The notes under the pieces were generated by a model that searched no databases, was not told where the DNA came from, and saw only the letters and a program-made list of their open reading frames with translations. Below, one piece after another: positions 12,017-22,487 of a stretch of 64,000 bases of DNA. Made by a program: the position numbers and the translations under genes. Numbering within the stretch: position 1 is the first letter of the stretch; each line of letters begins with the position of its first letter. The stretch spans positions 27,081,666-27,145,665 of the forward strand of contig NC_092579.1 of assembly GCF_037975245.1 (NCBI RefSeq), given 5' to 3'. The stretch is from Apostichopus japonicus. Lineage: Eukaryota; Echinodermata; Holothuroidea; Aspidochirotida; Stichopodidae.

Positions 12017-13319
12017 CTGAGGGCAACAAATTGAAAGTTTAAGTGGATTATAAAACAATTTAGAATGACTATGAAACCAAAGGTGCAGGACTGAACAACT
12101 TTAAAAGTTGAAACACTGTTTAGAGAGCTGCATAGACAGATCACTCCAATACATTAGATAGTCAAAGCCAAAAGGATTTTTTACACATATAATAGGAAAA
12201 TGAATGTAACATTCTGGAGGAATTTGCATCCAATTCTTATTGAATATAACCCCTTTTTATCATTGATATTTTTTATTCAATGGACACATGATTGTATATT
12301 AGACTGTTATTCTCTGTGATGTCTTTAATTATGCTGATAGCTTATATATGATTCTTTGTGTAGTATAAAAGTTATTTCAAATTTAAGACCAACAACAACA
12401 TGAAAAAGATTTCAAACACCAATATTAAACGTCTCTCAAATTAGCTTGAAAATGGAAAACTATCAAATGACTCCATATCAATACTTCTTTAATTCCCTGT
12501 TGCCCACCCCAGTCCTTGCACACTCCCTCTTCCTCAGTAAATTAGGCTAGCATCCACTGCCAGATCACTACATCCAAAGTTGTACACAAGTTTATGCAAA
12601 TTTTACTTTTGTCAACATGTGAATAGGCTGGCTTCTCCCATTTGACTGAGTGTAGTGTTAAGCAAAATGTGGTTGGCATATGGTGCCAGCACTCCCTTGT
12701 CCCTACCTTATAAACACCCATCCCTCTCTCCCCAGTCCTACCCTCTTCCCAATTTATTATTCTTAGCTCCACGATCCACTTACAGGTGACTACATGTAAA
12801 ACTTGTAAGCATGGCTATGCATTTCTTTTGTTTTTCATAAAAAAAAAAATGTTTTTTCTTTTAAACAAATGTTTAGGCTAGATTTTCTGCACTTAACTTA
12901 GTGGATTGCTTTGTGCCAGCCACTCCCTACCTCTAGAAAAAAGTTCCTCCCTCTCTTCCACAAAACATTAAATATCAACCTCTGGTCATGCTACCCTGAG
13001 TCCTCCCCCCCCCCCTCTCCCTCCATCTGACAAATCTTCTGAAAGAAGACTTTTATTTGTAGAAATGTGTACCTAAAATTCTAGGGGAAGTTAGGTTACT
13101 CCCCAAAAATTACTAGTGCCTTTCATTTTCTCCTGGCAATAATGACATCCTTCTCACAAATTAGTGATTGATATAGTCAAAATTTGAACCCTGGATGTTG
13201 TGAATATTTATAGAAAAAAATATGCATATTTTAAATTGTTATCTTTGATGTTGTGAATAGTCATAAAAAAAATTAAACACATACAGACCATAAAATGGGA
13301 AGCAAACATTTTACCTTAC

Positions 13320-13479
13320 CATTCTATAATTCCACCATTCTCATACAAGCACATGGCGGTGTTGCCAGCTTCCTTGGTTCTAGCTATTTTGGATGCCTCC
13401 TCAGGAGAAATGATTTCTCCTCTTTATTCTAGCAAGAAATCACCTTGCCTGATTTCCTTTGTTGCAAACACTTCCCTTC
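13320..13479 (-). pseudogene. SET-domain N-terminal exon, copy A, with in-frame TAA
   Basis: Acceptor TTGACAG precedes 13479; donor GAATG|GTAAGG is at 13320. It reads REVFATKEIRQGDFLLE, stop, RGEIISPEEASKIARTKEAG, NTAMCLYENGGIIE. The pattern GxGVFATxxIxxGDFLLEYRGE is the classic SET N-terminal motif. Copy A has TAA where copy B has TAT (Tyr), and Glu replaces the second Gly of the GRG motif (GREVFA). The exon is 160 nt and its phase matches the SET-C exon (Cys codon TG|T). Unless the stop is a sequencing error this copy cannot make a full SET domain. Confidence 0.72.
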
Positions 13480-14335
13480 CTGTCAAGACCTTAAAAAAGA
13501 AATGGGTTGAACAGGGAAAGAAAATAGAAGAATTCTTTGATGTTGCATTCAATATCTTCAACCTTGGACAGCCTCACTCTCACATACCATATCGGATTGG
13601 GAACAATCACAGAATACCATACACAGTTCGTGTTCTGCAAATGATTCTGTTCTTAAATAATCTCCCTTCTTTCTGCTCACCACCATCCCTCCATCTGTAC
13701 AACCATTATAATGATACAGTAATGTTATCAAGACCAACTCCCCACCCCCCCCCCCCAGAATAGGAAAGTGTCATAAAGTTCCATAAAGCTGTTTCAACAG
13801 TACACTGCATTACCCTGGTACTATACATATTACAGATGAGACAGACACTGGGCATGATCCAACCCCCCTCACCCCCACCCCTTCCCACAGGTGGCAGGAT
13901 GGAAACTTGGATTGTCTTGATAATAGTACTCCATTGAGCAACAATAAATGGAGGTACTTTCCCTTTTTATACTTGATAAATTTACCTCAATGGGACATTC
14001 AATCTTATGTGTTAATCTTATGTGTTCATGTAGAATATATGAGAACAGTTTGGATAGTAAAGATTTCCAGTTGGCCTTTCTTATGTAGTATATATGTAAG
14101 CAAATGCTTGATCAATTACACTTTGGAAGCCAAAACTACATTCTATAGAATACTTTCAAGTGGTTACTGTAAGCTCTTGTTTAGGGTATATCATTCAGGT
14201 ATGTCATTGCCCCGGCTTTCCAATATTTGAATCCCACAATCAATGAGAACATTTCTTGTCAAGTTCCATTTATTTTACTAAAATACTTTCCTCTGTTACC
14301 TTGCTGATTGATTTCTAATGGTGGTCTCTCTTCAG

Positions 14336-14712
14336 GAAACACTTACTACAGTTAGAGGTTGAAAAAGTTAGAGATACCTTTGAAGCCCTGCGAAAGGTTA
14401 AAACCCTCTATCATACTTAGTCTCGTTAAGACCATAGTTTAAGCTGCCTCAGTGTACACAGAGTTTACCTTCCTTCTTTACACAAAGCTGAACACATCTT
14501 CGCTCAGAGTGCCCCCCCCCCCCATACTTGATGTTTATATTCATTCCTAGGGTCTTGTACATTTCTCAATAGTTATCTTATCGTTCTGAGCTAAACGGTC
14601 TTTTCGATGTTTTAAGGCAGATTTGCCAAAGAAAAGTGAAGCAGCTAAGCAGATAGCCAGAAGGGCTCACTCCTTCATACATTCATGTATGTCCTGCATC
14701 CCACCCTCATGA
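14336..14712 (+). CDS. 3' end of an unrecognised gene (two exons)
   Basis: Exon 1 is 14336-14396: CTCTTCAG acceptor, donor CGAAAG|GTTAAA, reading KHLLQLEVEKVRDTFEALRK, a charged amphipathic helix. Exon 2 starts at 14617 after TTTTAAG and runs to TGA at 14710-14712, reading ADLPKKSEAAKQIARRAHSF and then IHSCMSCIPPS. The phases agree (0/0). An AATAAA lies 67 bp past the stop. I do not recognise the family. The exons are wedged between the two SET copies on the opposite strand, so they may be a fragment carried in by the duplication or the end of a gene nested in it. A donor-like GTATGT after TTCAT (near 14691) would give an alternative end. Confidence 0.45.
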
Positions 14713-14778
14713 TTTGTTCTGTAAGAAACTGATCACCATGGCATAGCAATTTTGTACAAATCCCACATCTCTTATATG

Positions 14779-14784
14779 AATAAA
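14779..14784 (+). promoter_or_regulatory. AATAAA polyadenylation hexamer
   Basis: Canonical AATAAA 67 bp downstream of the TGA at 14712; it fits as the cleavage signal of the small + strand terminal exon. Confidence 0.45.
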
Positions 14785-14974
14785 GATTCATGTTGTTTGG
14801 AGGAATGTCCAAGATGTTTGTAACGGACAGAATCCTCAGCCAGGTGGTATTCAGTGAACGATCTCCTTCAAATACTGGGTATACTGGAATTTATCTTACA
14901 CATGTTTCTCCATACCCTATTAAAGTTTAACAATGAAGCAAATATTTACTCATGCCTTGCAATTTCTTTCTTAC

Positions 14975-15167
14975 CTTCTTTCACCACGGTAAATCTATCT
15001 GCCAATAGTCGTACCAGAGTTCTTGACCATGTTTTATGTCTTTTAGGGCAAACAAACAGAGACAGACTCTTCCTTCAAGTATTTGTTTCTTCATAACAGA
15101 ATTGGCCTCCCTGCCAATCTCATCATTTACCATCTTTGCAACACAGGCTGTGTCTGAAGCATCAATA
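14975..15167 (-). pseudogene. SET-domain C-terminal exon, copy B
   Basis: Same 193-nt length and splice sites as copy A (CCCTCAG acceptor, AAG|GTAAGA donor). It reads DASDTACVAKMVNDEIGREA and later KDIKHGQELWYDYWQIDLPW followed by TGA. Two changes against copy A damage it: the Gly of the DYG motif is Trp (GGG to TGG) and the Arg codon AGA after LPW has become TGA, 3 codons before the donor. Long stretches such as NDEIGREANSVMKKQILEGR are unchanged, so the lesions look recent relative to the duplication. Confidence 0.72.
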
Positions 15168-15509
15168 CTGAGGGCAACAAATTGAAAGGTTAAGTGGATT
15201 ATAAAGCAATTCAGAATGACTATAAAACCAAAGCAGCAGGACTGAACAACTGTAAAAGTTGACACAACTGTATAGAGAGCTACATAGGCAGATCACCCTT
15301 GCATACGATAGTACAAGCCAAAATGAATTTTTGACAGGTTAAATAGGGAAATGAATGTAACATTCTGGAGGAATTTGATTCAAGTCATATGTTTTGATGT
15401 ACATTTGAAGTTGTCTCTTTTCACACAAAAGTCAACCCCAAGCATCAAGTATGATTCCTGATTTGCAAGTTATTCATTCCAAGGTGCAAACATACAGTAG
15501 TTTGTGAAA

Positions 15510-16798
15510 CAGGGTTGGCCGGTTTTTACCGGGCGGTTTTTCCCACCTATAAGTGGGAAAAACTGGGAAAAACCTCAAATTATATAGGATTCCTAAATTT
15601 AACTTGTGGAGGAGCATAGAAAATACAAGAAAATGGCATCTTATGGTAGGGGGTTGGGTTACATCCAAAGAACAGCCATGATCCATAACTTTGTGAGTTT
15701 ACCGATTAGACTATTATAAATAATTCAAATAATATATTGGATGCTCAAATCAACCAACTTTATTTTCCTATCGAGATGCATAATTCTATAATCTAGAGAA
15801 TGGACAAGTATCAAACTGTTGGTGCCTCCTATGGCTATGATTCGTCATATTATACATGTCACATTGTCTTGTTACATATATATATAATGCAACACCATCA
15901 CAAAAACATGGAAAGTGAGCAAACATATTCACAGTGTAACTTTTACAACTCGCTCGCCAAGTAGATCTCTCAAGTAACAAGTAACAATGAAAACTACATA
16001 GAGTGTACTCTGTTATGTTCTTGCAAACTACAGTATGAACTATGAACATGTTTTTGTGTCTTAAAATATAAGTTACATGAAACTAAAAAATACCTGTATA
16101 GTGTTCAAACTGTCAAGCTCGACATAACAATTTTGCAAAGTGAATATTAACTGGACCTCCAGAGTAAGTAACTGACGTTTAAACACATAATTCCCAGAAC
16201 TCTAATGACAGTGTCCAGTATGAGAATATGAGTCTGATGTTGTAGCTCCTGCTATAGCATACTGTACTTTCAGGTTGAAGTGCTTTAGGTTTTCAGTAGG
16301 CACAGACTACCAGTCCACTTCTCCTTTCCCTCGTAGATACCTATAGCAAGCTACAAGTTTCACCTCAATAGACTGTTGCCTACTGTATTAATTGAATGAA
16401 CTGTCTGAGCACATAATAGGCCTGAAGAATTTAGGAGGGGTGAGTGTCCCAGTGTAGACCTATAATGGTTTCGGCAATAGGCAATGCATACTGCTAAAGA
16501 GAGCGTGACAGAATAACTATACATGTGCAATATGAAAATACTCTTTTTTTCCACAAAAAGTAGAATTAGGTTGGTATAAAATAGCTCAAAATGAAGCTAA
16601 GAAACTCCCATATTCACTAACATATGCCTGTCATGAAACAATATCGTGCCTACTGATGACCCTGCATATTACGAACAAGTAATAATAGTTTTCGAGACGG
16701 AGGCGGTTTTTACCGGTATTTACCAGTTTTTCCCGGTTTTACCTGGTTTTTACCGCTTAGTGGGAAAACAGGTTTTTCCCGGGAAAATGCCAACCCTG
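15510..16798. mobile_element. Non-autonomous hAT-like DNA transposon, 1289 bp
   Basis: The ends are CAGGGTTGGC (15510) and its inverted copy GCCAACCCTG (to 16798). An exact 8-bp direct repeat TTGTGAAA flanks it (15502-15509 and 16799-16806). An 8-bp target duplication and a CAGGG-type terminus are hallmarks of the hAT superfamily. Subterminal sequence is rich in GGTTTTTACCGG and GGGAAAAAC words on both sides, likely transposase-binding repeats. No ORF resembles a hAT transposase, so it must have been moved in trans. It sits in the intron between the SET-N and SET-C exons of copy B only; copy A lacks it, so insertion followed the duplication. Confidence 0.88.
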
Positions 16799-17213
16799 TT
16801 GTGAAAGGTAAAATATATGCTTTGTTGTCAGTGCGTAACTCTGACATCACCCTCGTTTGCTTCAAGTCCACTTCTGGTGAAAAATCAGTGTAATTCAAAG
16901 GTGATATCTCGCTCCATCAGACAAATCTTTGGAAAGTAGACTAGGTTTTTTTTGTAGAAATATGCAGCGAATATTCTCAGGGAATTTAGGCTACTCCATG
17001 AAAAATAGTAGTGCCTTTCATTTTCTCCTGGTAATAATAAAATCCTACTCACAAATTAGCAAGTAGTGTGACATTCGAACCCTCCATTTTGTGAATATTT
17101 ATAGAACAAAATATGCATTTCAAAGTTTAAATTGTTATCCTTAATGTTGTGAATAGTCAAAGAAAAATAAACATTTACAGACCATAATATGGGAAGCAAA
17201 CATTTTAGCTTAC

Positions 17214-17374
17214 CATTTCTATAGTTCCACCATTCTCATAAAAGTACAAGAAGGTGTTGCCATCTTCCTTGGTTCTAGCTATTTTGGATGCCACCTCAGG
17301 AGAAATTATTTCTCCTCTATACTCTAGCTACAAATCACCTTGCCTGATTTCCTTTGTTGCAAACACTCCTCTTC
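17214..17374 (-). pseudogene. SET-domain N-terminal exon, copy B, with TAG and frameshift
   Basis: Acceptor TTGACAG precedes 17374; donor ATG|GTAAGC is at 17214. It reads RGVFATKEIRQGDL, stop, LEYRGEIISPEVASKI. The GRG and EYRGE motifs broken in copy A are intact here, but the two codons TTC TTG of copy A read TTG TAG. Near the donor it has GAAATG where copy A has GAATG, a 1-nt insertion (161 vs 160 nt) that puts the SET-C exon out of frame. So copy B carries a nonsense codon and a frameshift here plus the SET-C lesions. Confidence 0.72.
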
Positions 17375-18148
17375 CTGTCAAGATGTCAAAAAAGGAATGG
17401 ATTGAAAAAGATTTTCTGATACAGGGAAAGAAAATAGAAGAATTCTTTGATGTTGTGTCCAATGTCTTCAATCTTGGACAGCCTCACTCCCGCGTTCCAT
17501 ATCGGATTGGGAACAATCACAGAAGGCCATACACAGTTGGTGTTCTACAAGTGATTTTGTTCTTAAATAATCTCCCTTCTTTCTGCTCACCCCCATCCCT
17601 CCATCTGCACAACCATTTTAATGAAACAGTAATGTTATCAAGACCAACTCTTCTAAATGAACACCCCCCCCATCCCCCACACACAAAAAGGACAAAACAA
17701 AATGAGAGAGACACTGGGCATGACCCCCTCATCCCCCACCCCAATCCCAGTGGCAGGAAGAAAAATTGCTTTGTATTCATAATAGTATTCCATTGAGCAA
17801 CAGTAAATGGCGGTACTTTCCATATTGGAACTAAATCAATTTACCTCACTGGGACTTTCAGTCATCTTGTGTGTTCATTTAAAATTTGAGAACAGTTTGG
17901 AAAGTAAAGACCTCAAGGTCAGTACTTTTTGAAAACTTCTAGCAATTTAAGCATGCCAAAATTTAGGGCCAATACAGACTACCTTTAACATACTGTACTC
18001 CAATGTCAGTAAAAGCAATTTGACCAACGTTAAAGTTGAAATTTTTAGTGTTAGTTTTATAGTTTAAGCTGTGGATCATTTCCCACTTGAATTTGATGCA
18101 CTATCATACAGAATATCCTAAAAAGTCATTAAATGATTTTTTTTTTAC

Positions 18149-18255
18149 ATCTTTCCAATGGTATCAATGATGAACCTCACTTGAAAGTCTTCCTTATCAC
18201 ACTCTGATTGTACATGATGGAGGCAGTCCTGGTGTAGGGTGATCTTATTATGAAA
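18149..18255 (-). CDS. Exon upstream of the SET exons (SET pre-region)
   Basis: Acceptor TTATGTAG precedes 18255; donor AAGAT|GTAAAA at 18149. It reads FHNKITLHQDCLHHVQSECD and then KEDFQVRFIIDTIGK. The end (VRFIIDTIGK) looks like the strand that leads into the GxGVFA motif of SET domains, so it fits as the exon before the SET-N exon. Cys and His residues (HQDCLHH, SEC) hint at a metal site. It is present once, outside the duplicated block. Its 5' phase (0) matches the exon at 20441-20502. Its 3' phase (2) does not match the most obvious SET-N acceptor but would fit an acceptor 4 nt inside it, so the join is unresolved. Confidence 0.55.
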
Positions 18256-20440
18256 CTACATAAAAAAGAGAGATAACATCACAAAACATTTAAAATCATA
18301 AAACAATACACATGCAATGACATTGAAAGCAGTAAGTTAAAAGCAGAAGCAAAACTGGATGATGTCCCATAAGTCGCCACTTAAGAAATAATTACTACTG
18401 TTTAATCTAATAATAGGTAGAAAGTTTAAAGAAAGAATTCTTTAATATGGTTTGTTTGATTTTTTTTTCCATTTTGTATCAGAGACATGTTGCTCTCAAA
18501 TGAATATTTGTTAAAAACAAATCCAAGTGGCAAGGTATGATCCAGAGTAGTTAAGACTCACAGCAACTTTTGATTATTTATAGCTTTCACACCAAAGATA
18601 GCCACTATAAGTACCAGCCATAACTATCTAATATCTATCTAATATCTGATTATCTAATGGCAGATGATATTTCCTTTTGCACAAGTGTAGAATCCAAATT
18701 CTTATATATTCAAATGAGTTATTGGTTAAATGGTTAAAAAACAGGTTGGAGTGGAAATTTACCCTTATAAAATGGGAGTTTTCATTTGCATTCAGTAGTT
18801 TTTTTGGTTATTTTGAGGTTAATAGTAAGTGGCTGGTTTAGAAAATATCATGGTCCATGGTAGCCCCCTACTTTAAAGGTACAGAAATATTGCAGCACTC
18901 TATCAGTACCTGTTGGCCAACAGCCGGCTGTATGTTAAAAGTAATGTTTTGCAGCTAATAAACTTTTGCAGAACTTTGCTTAAAATTAACTTGTTAGTTT
19001 TGTTGAAATACCAACAAAGACATCATGGTGAAATTTGTCAAATGCGAGATAATTGTTTATAGACCTAACTTGATCAGTACCTAAACACAAAATTGTGATC
19101 TCTAGAGTGACTCACCATGAACCAACTGGAATATACACTTAACAATTAGCTTTGAATATAAATACATTTTCTGCACAGTAAATGTGTGAAGAAATTCTAG
19201 TTTCTGTATGGGACTGAAGTTACTGTTACATTTTCTTCAAAATAATTATCAAAATATATGAAAATGCATTTAAGAAGTAGAAGCTTCTATACTATGTTTT
19301 CATTCATCAACATTTTGGCAGTTTGAGAAGATAACAGGTCATTTTGTCCCACTACCAGTTTGCACACTACCAGTGTGCCTCCCAAGTAGAAATCCTAACA
19401 GTTTGCCTCCTCACATCTATCCAATGTGTACTTTTAAAAATTGCCAGATGCTGTTATGAATATTCAAATATTAGGAATAACTCTCAGATATTAGTGACAA
19501 AATGTCATGTTTAGCAAATTTAGAGTGGAATATCATATGTTCAGACAGGTACTTTATTGCTGAGAATTGATGAAGGTCAAATGTGGGTCATCAACATGCA
19601 TAAATTTGATGTGATTTAAGTAACAATGAAGTTTTAATTTCATTGTTTAGATATAAAAAGCTGTAAATAAGGACAATGTTCCATATGAACAATTTACTTT
19701 AATGGCACAGGCCTTGGCAACTCATGAACATATGCCAACAATGCCAACAACCAATCAGGTGATGAGCTGAGACTTGTAAACACATCAGCAACTTAAAGGA
19801 ATTAAACCAATGCTCCCCTCTAAGGTCACTACTCTCAGCTAATTCATCAGAGTCATCCAGGCACCTGATAGACAACAGCAATAGGACAAACCAAACTTTT
19901 CAAACCTACTTTTCTAATATCATATATCACCTGTACTCATGTACACATTCCATCAATGACAAGGACCATGTGTCGAGCTGAGACTTGCAATCACATCCAC
20001 TCAGGAAGGATAATTAATATTCATCATATAAGTAAGATATTTTGTAACATTTTAGTCCAATAACACTATTTTCATTTTTAAGATGTAATGGATGAATTGT
20101 ATGCATTTATGATGGTATTTCTTTGCTTTACCATGTGGTGAAATTTAGACACACCAAGTTGAGCAGGAGCCAGTAGGAGTCAGCCTACTAGCTAGAAGTT
20201 AACCTTAGACAAAAGTCACAAAACAAAAATAATATGCAGAGAGGAAAAATGTTTTTTCAATCAGTTTAGTTACTAAAATATAATGGAATATATGCATTCG
20301 TACTGTCCAACAAACATGTCACTTTGGGTTTCAATTTTTTAAAATTTTATTTTGAATTTCATCAATCTTTTTCTTCATTAGGATCACAACAGGAAAAAGA
20401 GCATTTTATCCACTTGTGTAATCTTTGTATGGGCACTCAC

Positions 20441-20502
20441 CTCGTGGCCCTGGGCATGCTGGGTGAAACCTGCCCCAGCTGACAGCCCTTTCAGCTGCCC
20501 TA
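20441..20502 (-). CDS. 62-nt exon of an unrecognised minus-strand gene
   Basis: Acceptor CCAATTTAG, donor CACGAG|GTGAGT (a strong site). It reads GQLKGLSAGAGFTQHAQGHE with one split codon at the 5' side. Phases (2 nt left over at 5', 0 at 3') agree with the exons on either side (21315-21470 and 18149-18255). The peptide is not one I recognise. The agreement of three consecutive junctions is the main support. Confidence 0.5.
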
Positions 20503-21314
20503 CTAAATTGGGAGGGTCATAAGGAGAGGAGAATTGGTTTCAACAAGGTAAACTAGCTAGACTTAAAAGTCAATATGGTACTATCCATGATTAGACTCTT
20601 GCTGGTAATTGTTAAGGAATAATTCATGTTTATACTGTAGATTTTGTGTAGTTTCATGAATGAAAGTTTTTTGGATCACCTCATGATGGCATCAGCAGTG
20701 GGTTGGGAAAGTGGGGTGGCCAAATTTGAATCTTCTCACTTGACAAGTACATCAGTGGCGCACAAAGCATGATATTTTCTTTGGATCACACAAATAGCTG
20801 CAAAAAGGCTTGATGTCTGAAAAAGGGACAGGGGTCTGAGGGGAGGGGTGTCCATAGCTTATTTCCCAGATTTAGCCATGTGTTTGGCTCTGAAATTATG
20901 GTATCTGCATAAAGTGAATCAGAGAAACAAAACTGAAGGTTTTGGGGAAAAGTGCAATGGTCCACCCTTTCTTACCTTCCCTCCTCCCTCCCATGTTATC
21001 CAATCCACCCCCCCCCCTCCCTATCACACCTTCTCATGTTATAGATGTTTAGTGGGACAAGATTAAAGTACAAGGCAGATATTGAGATACCAATAGATTA
21101 GCACTAAAAATTGGAAACGCAAACTAACATGGCCAAAGCTATTTGTTATAGGCCTCAGTAAACCAAGCCCAATCACTAATATTCATGAGTTGTGCACCGA
21201 AACAATAGGGATCACCAACTTCCCAACTTATTAAGTATGGTATCACTCTAGTATGCATTTTGTAGAGATATTTTGTTCACAAGCTCATTGTCACATACAC
21301 ACCCAGACACCAAC

Positions 21315-21470
21315 TTGATTGCATAGGTTTTAGTTGCCTCCAGTATGGGAAGTAATTAACAAGGAGCCAATCAATTGTTTCAATGCAATACAACTCACTG
21401 ATGTATGGTGTTGTCTCATTCTTCAGCATCATAACTACTGTGTTTATATCTTCGGCATCAATCACTTTGT
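21315..21470 (-). CDS. 156-nt exon of an unrecognised minus-strand gene
   Basis: Acceptor TTTATATAG precedes 21470 and donor TCAA|GTTGGT is at 21315. It reads KVIDAEDINTVVMMLKNETT, PYISELYCIETIDWLLVNYF, PYWRQLKPMQS. The composition is clearly protein-like (hydrophobic and aromatic residues at helix spacing), and the exon ends in phase 1, which joins 20441-20502 in frame to give an Ile codon. No family recognised. With the next two exons it probably forms the N-terminal side of the SET-domain gene. Confidence 0.55.
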
Positions 21471-22402
21471 CTATATAAAAGAAAAATATGTAATGACAAC
21501 CTAGACCAGTAGAAATATCATGGCTTGCTTGCACTACTGATCATTATTTCACATGAAATGATAGTTAGTGTGAACTTTTCATTGTTTACCAACAATTAAT
21601 CACATAATTAAATTAGTAAGGGATGAGTTTGCATATGATCAACCACCAATAGAAATGACTTCCTTGCCAAAAATGAGCTATTAGCCACAATTGTAAGTTG
21701 TTATTAATTAACTTTTACTAAAGAGTGCAAATTGTTCAAATCTGCATTGTTGATAAAGTAATGATAATAATCATATTTACATGGGTTCAATCCAAATGGA
21801 AAAAATAAAATAATGTTATAGCCATACAGGAATTAACATTCTAGTTAAGCAAATTTAACAAAATGGTAAAATATTCTCCAATATGATAATTTCTCACTGG
21901 TGCATGTTAACACCTACAGTAATCAACCAAGAAAATTTGGTAAAAAAAAACCACAATTATTAAATGTAACAGTCAATGTTATGTTTTTAGACTAATTGGC
22001 ATAAGAATGGAATGATCCACACAACACAAATACAACTTTATGAAATGTAACAAAACATTCCCCAATTATTGGCATGTAGAAATCTTGTATTGGTCCATGA
22101 AAGTTTGTTTTTTACATTTTATGTTTGAGTTATAATAAAGTTTTCAAATTTTGGTAAGGTCAATTTATGTTGTACAGCAGCACATTCCATGCTTGATGAA
22201 ATTTTACCTACTTTATAGTTGTGTATATATTGAAAACTTAATTCATAATTAATTTATGGTATGAGTACCAACAATCCAACATAACATGGCATATTGGCTC
22301 ATTTAACTATATAACCCAAGATTCCATTATAAGACATACACACACACATAATCACACAAAAATATGCAGACTTCCCTATGTCTGATCAAACCTCTCACCT
22401 CT

Positions 22403-22487
22403 AATCTAGGATTTTAACTTTCTTGCTGGTCTCTTCGCACGAGTCCCTTGAATGATGATCTTTGAGCTTTGCATGGTGATTATCACA
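22403..22487 (-). CDS. Possible small exon, frame uncertain
   Basis: A good acceptor (TTATTTTCAG) precedes 22487. Two frames are open: one reads CDNHHAKLKDHHSRDSCEET and then SKKVKILD before TAG; the other contains MQSSKIIIQGTRAKRPARKL. Both stop just before a donor-like GAG|GTGAGA. The phase does not join cleanly to 21470, so this may be a terminal exon of something else or a decayed exon. Confidence 0.25.

Larger units (their letters stand above)
11740..14075 (-). repeat. Segmental duplication, copy A
   Basis: This block is repeated at about 14870-17920. Matching landmarks are the SET C-terminal exon (11824-12016 vs 14975-15167), the phrase AACATTCTGGAGGAATTTG (12208 vs 15358), the SET N-terminal exon (13320-13479 vs 17214-17374), CACAGAATACC/CACAGAAGGCC (13610 vs 17518) and GAGAACAGTTTGGA (14040 vs 17888). 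Similarity fades beyond about 14075 and 17920. The two copies are in the same orientation, so this is a tandem duplication. Confidence 0.85.
14870..17920 (-). repeat. Segmental duplication, copy B (with transposon insertion)
   Basis: Partner of 11740-14075. It is longer mainly because a 1289-bp hAT-like element (15510-16798) lies in the intron between the two SET exons. Exons, intron edges and flanks can be aligned to copy A by eye with scattered substitutions and small indels, so the duplication is not very recent. Confidence 0.85.

Noticed and set aside
17254-17796. 180-codon + strand ORF (and the similar 13353-13763 ORF)
   Set aside because: Antisense of the SET N-terminal exons and their upstream flank; it is open in both copies only because the copies are homologous.
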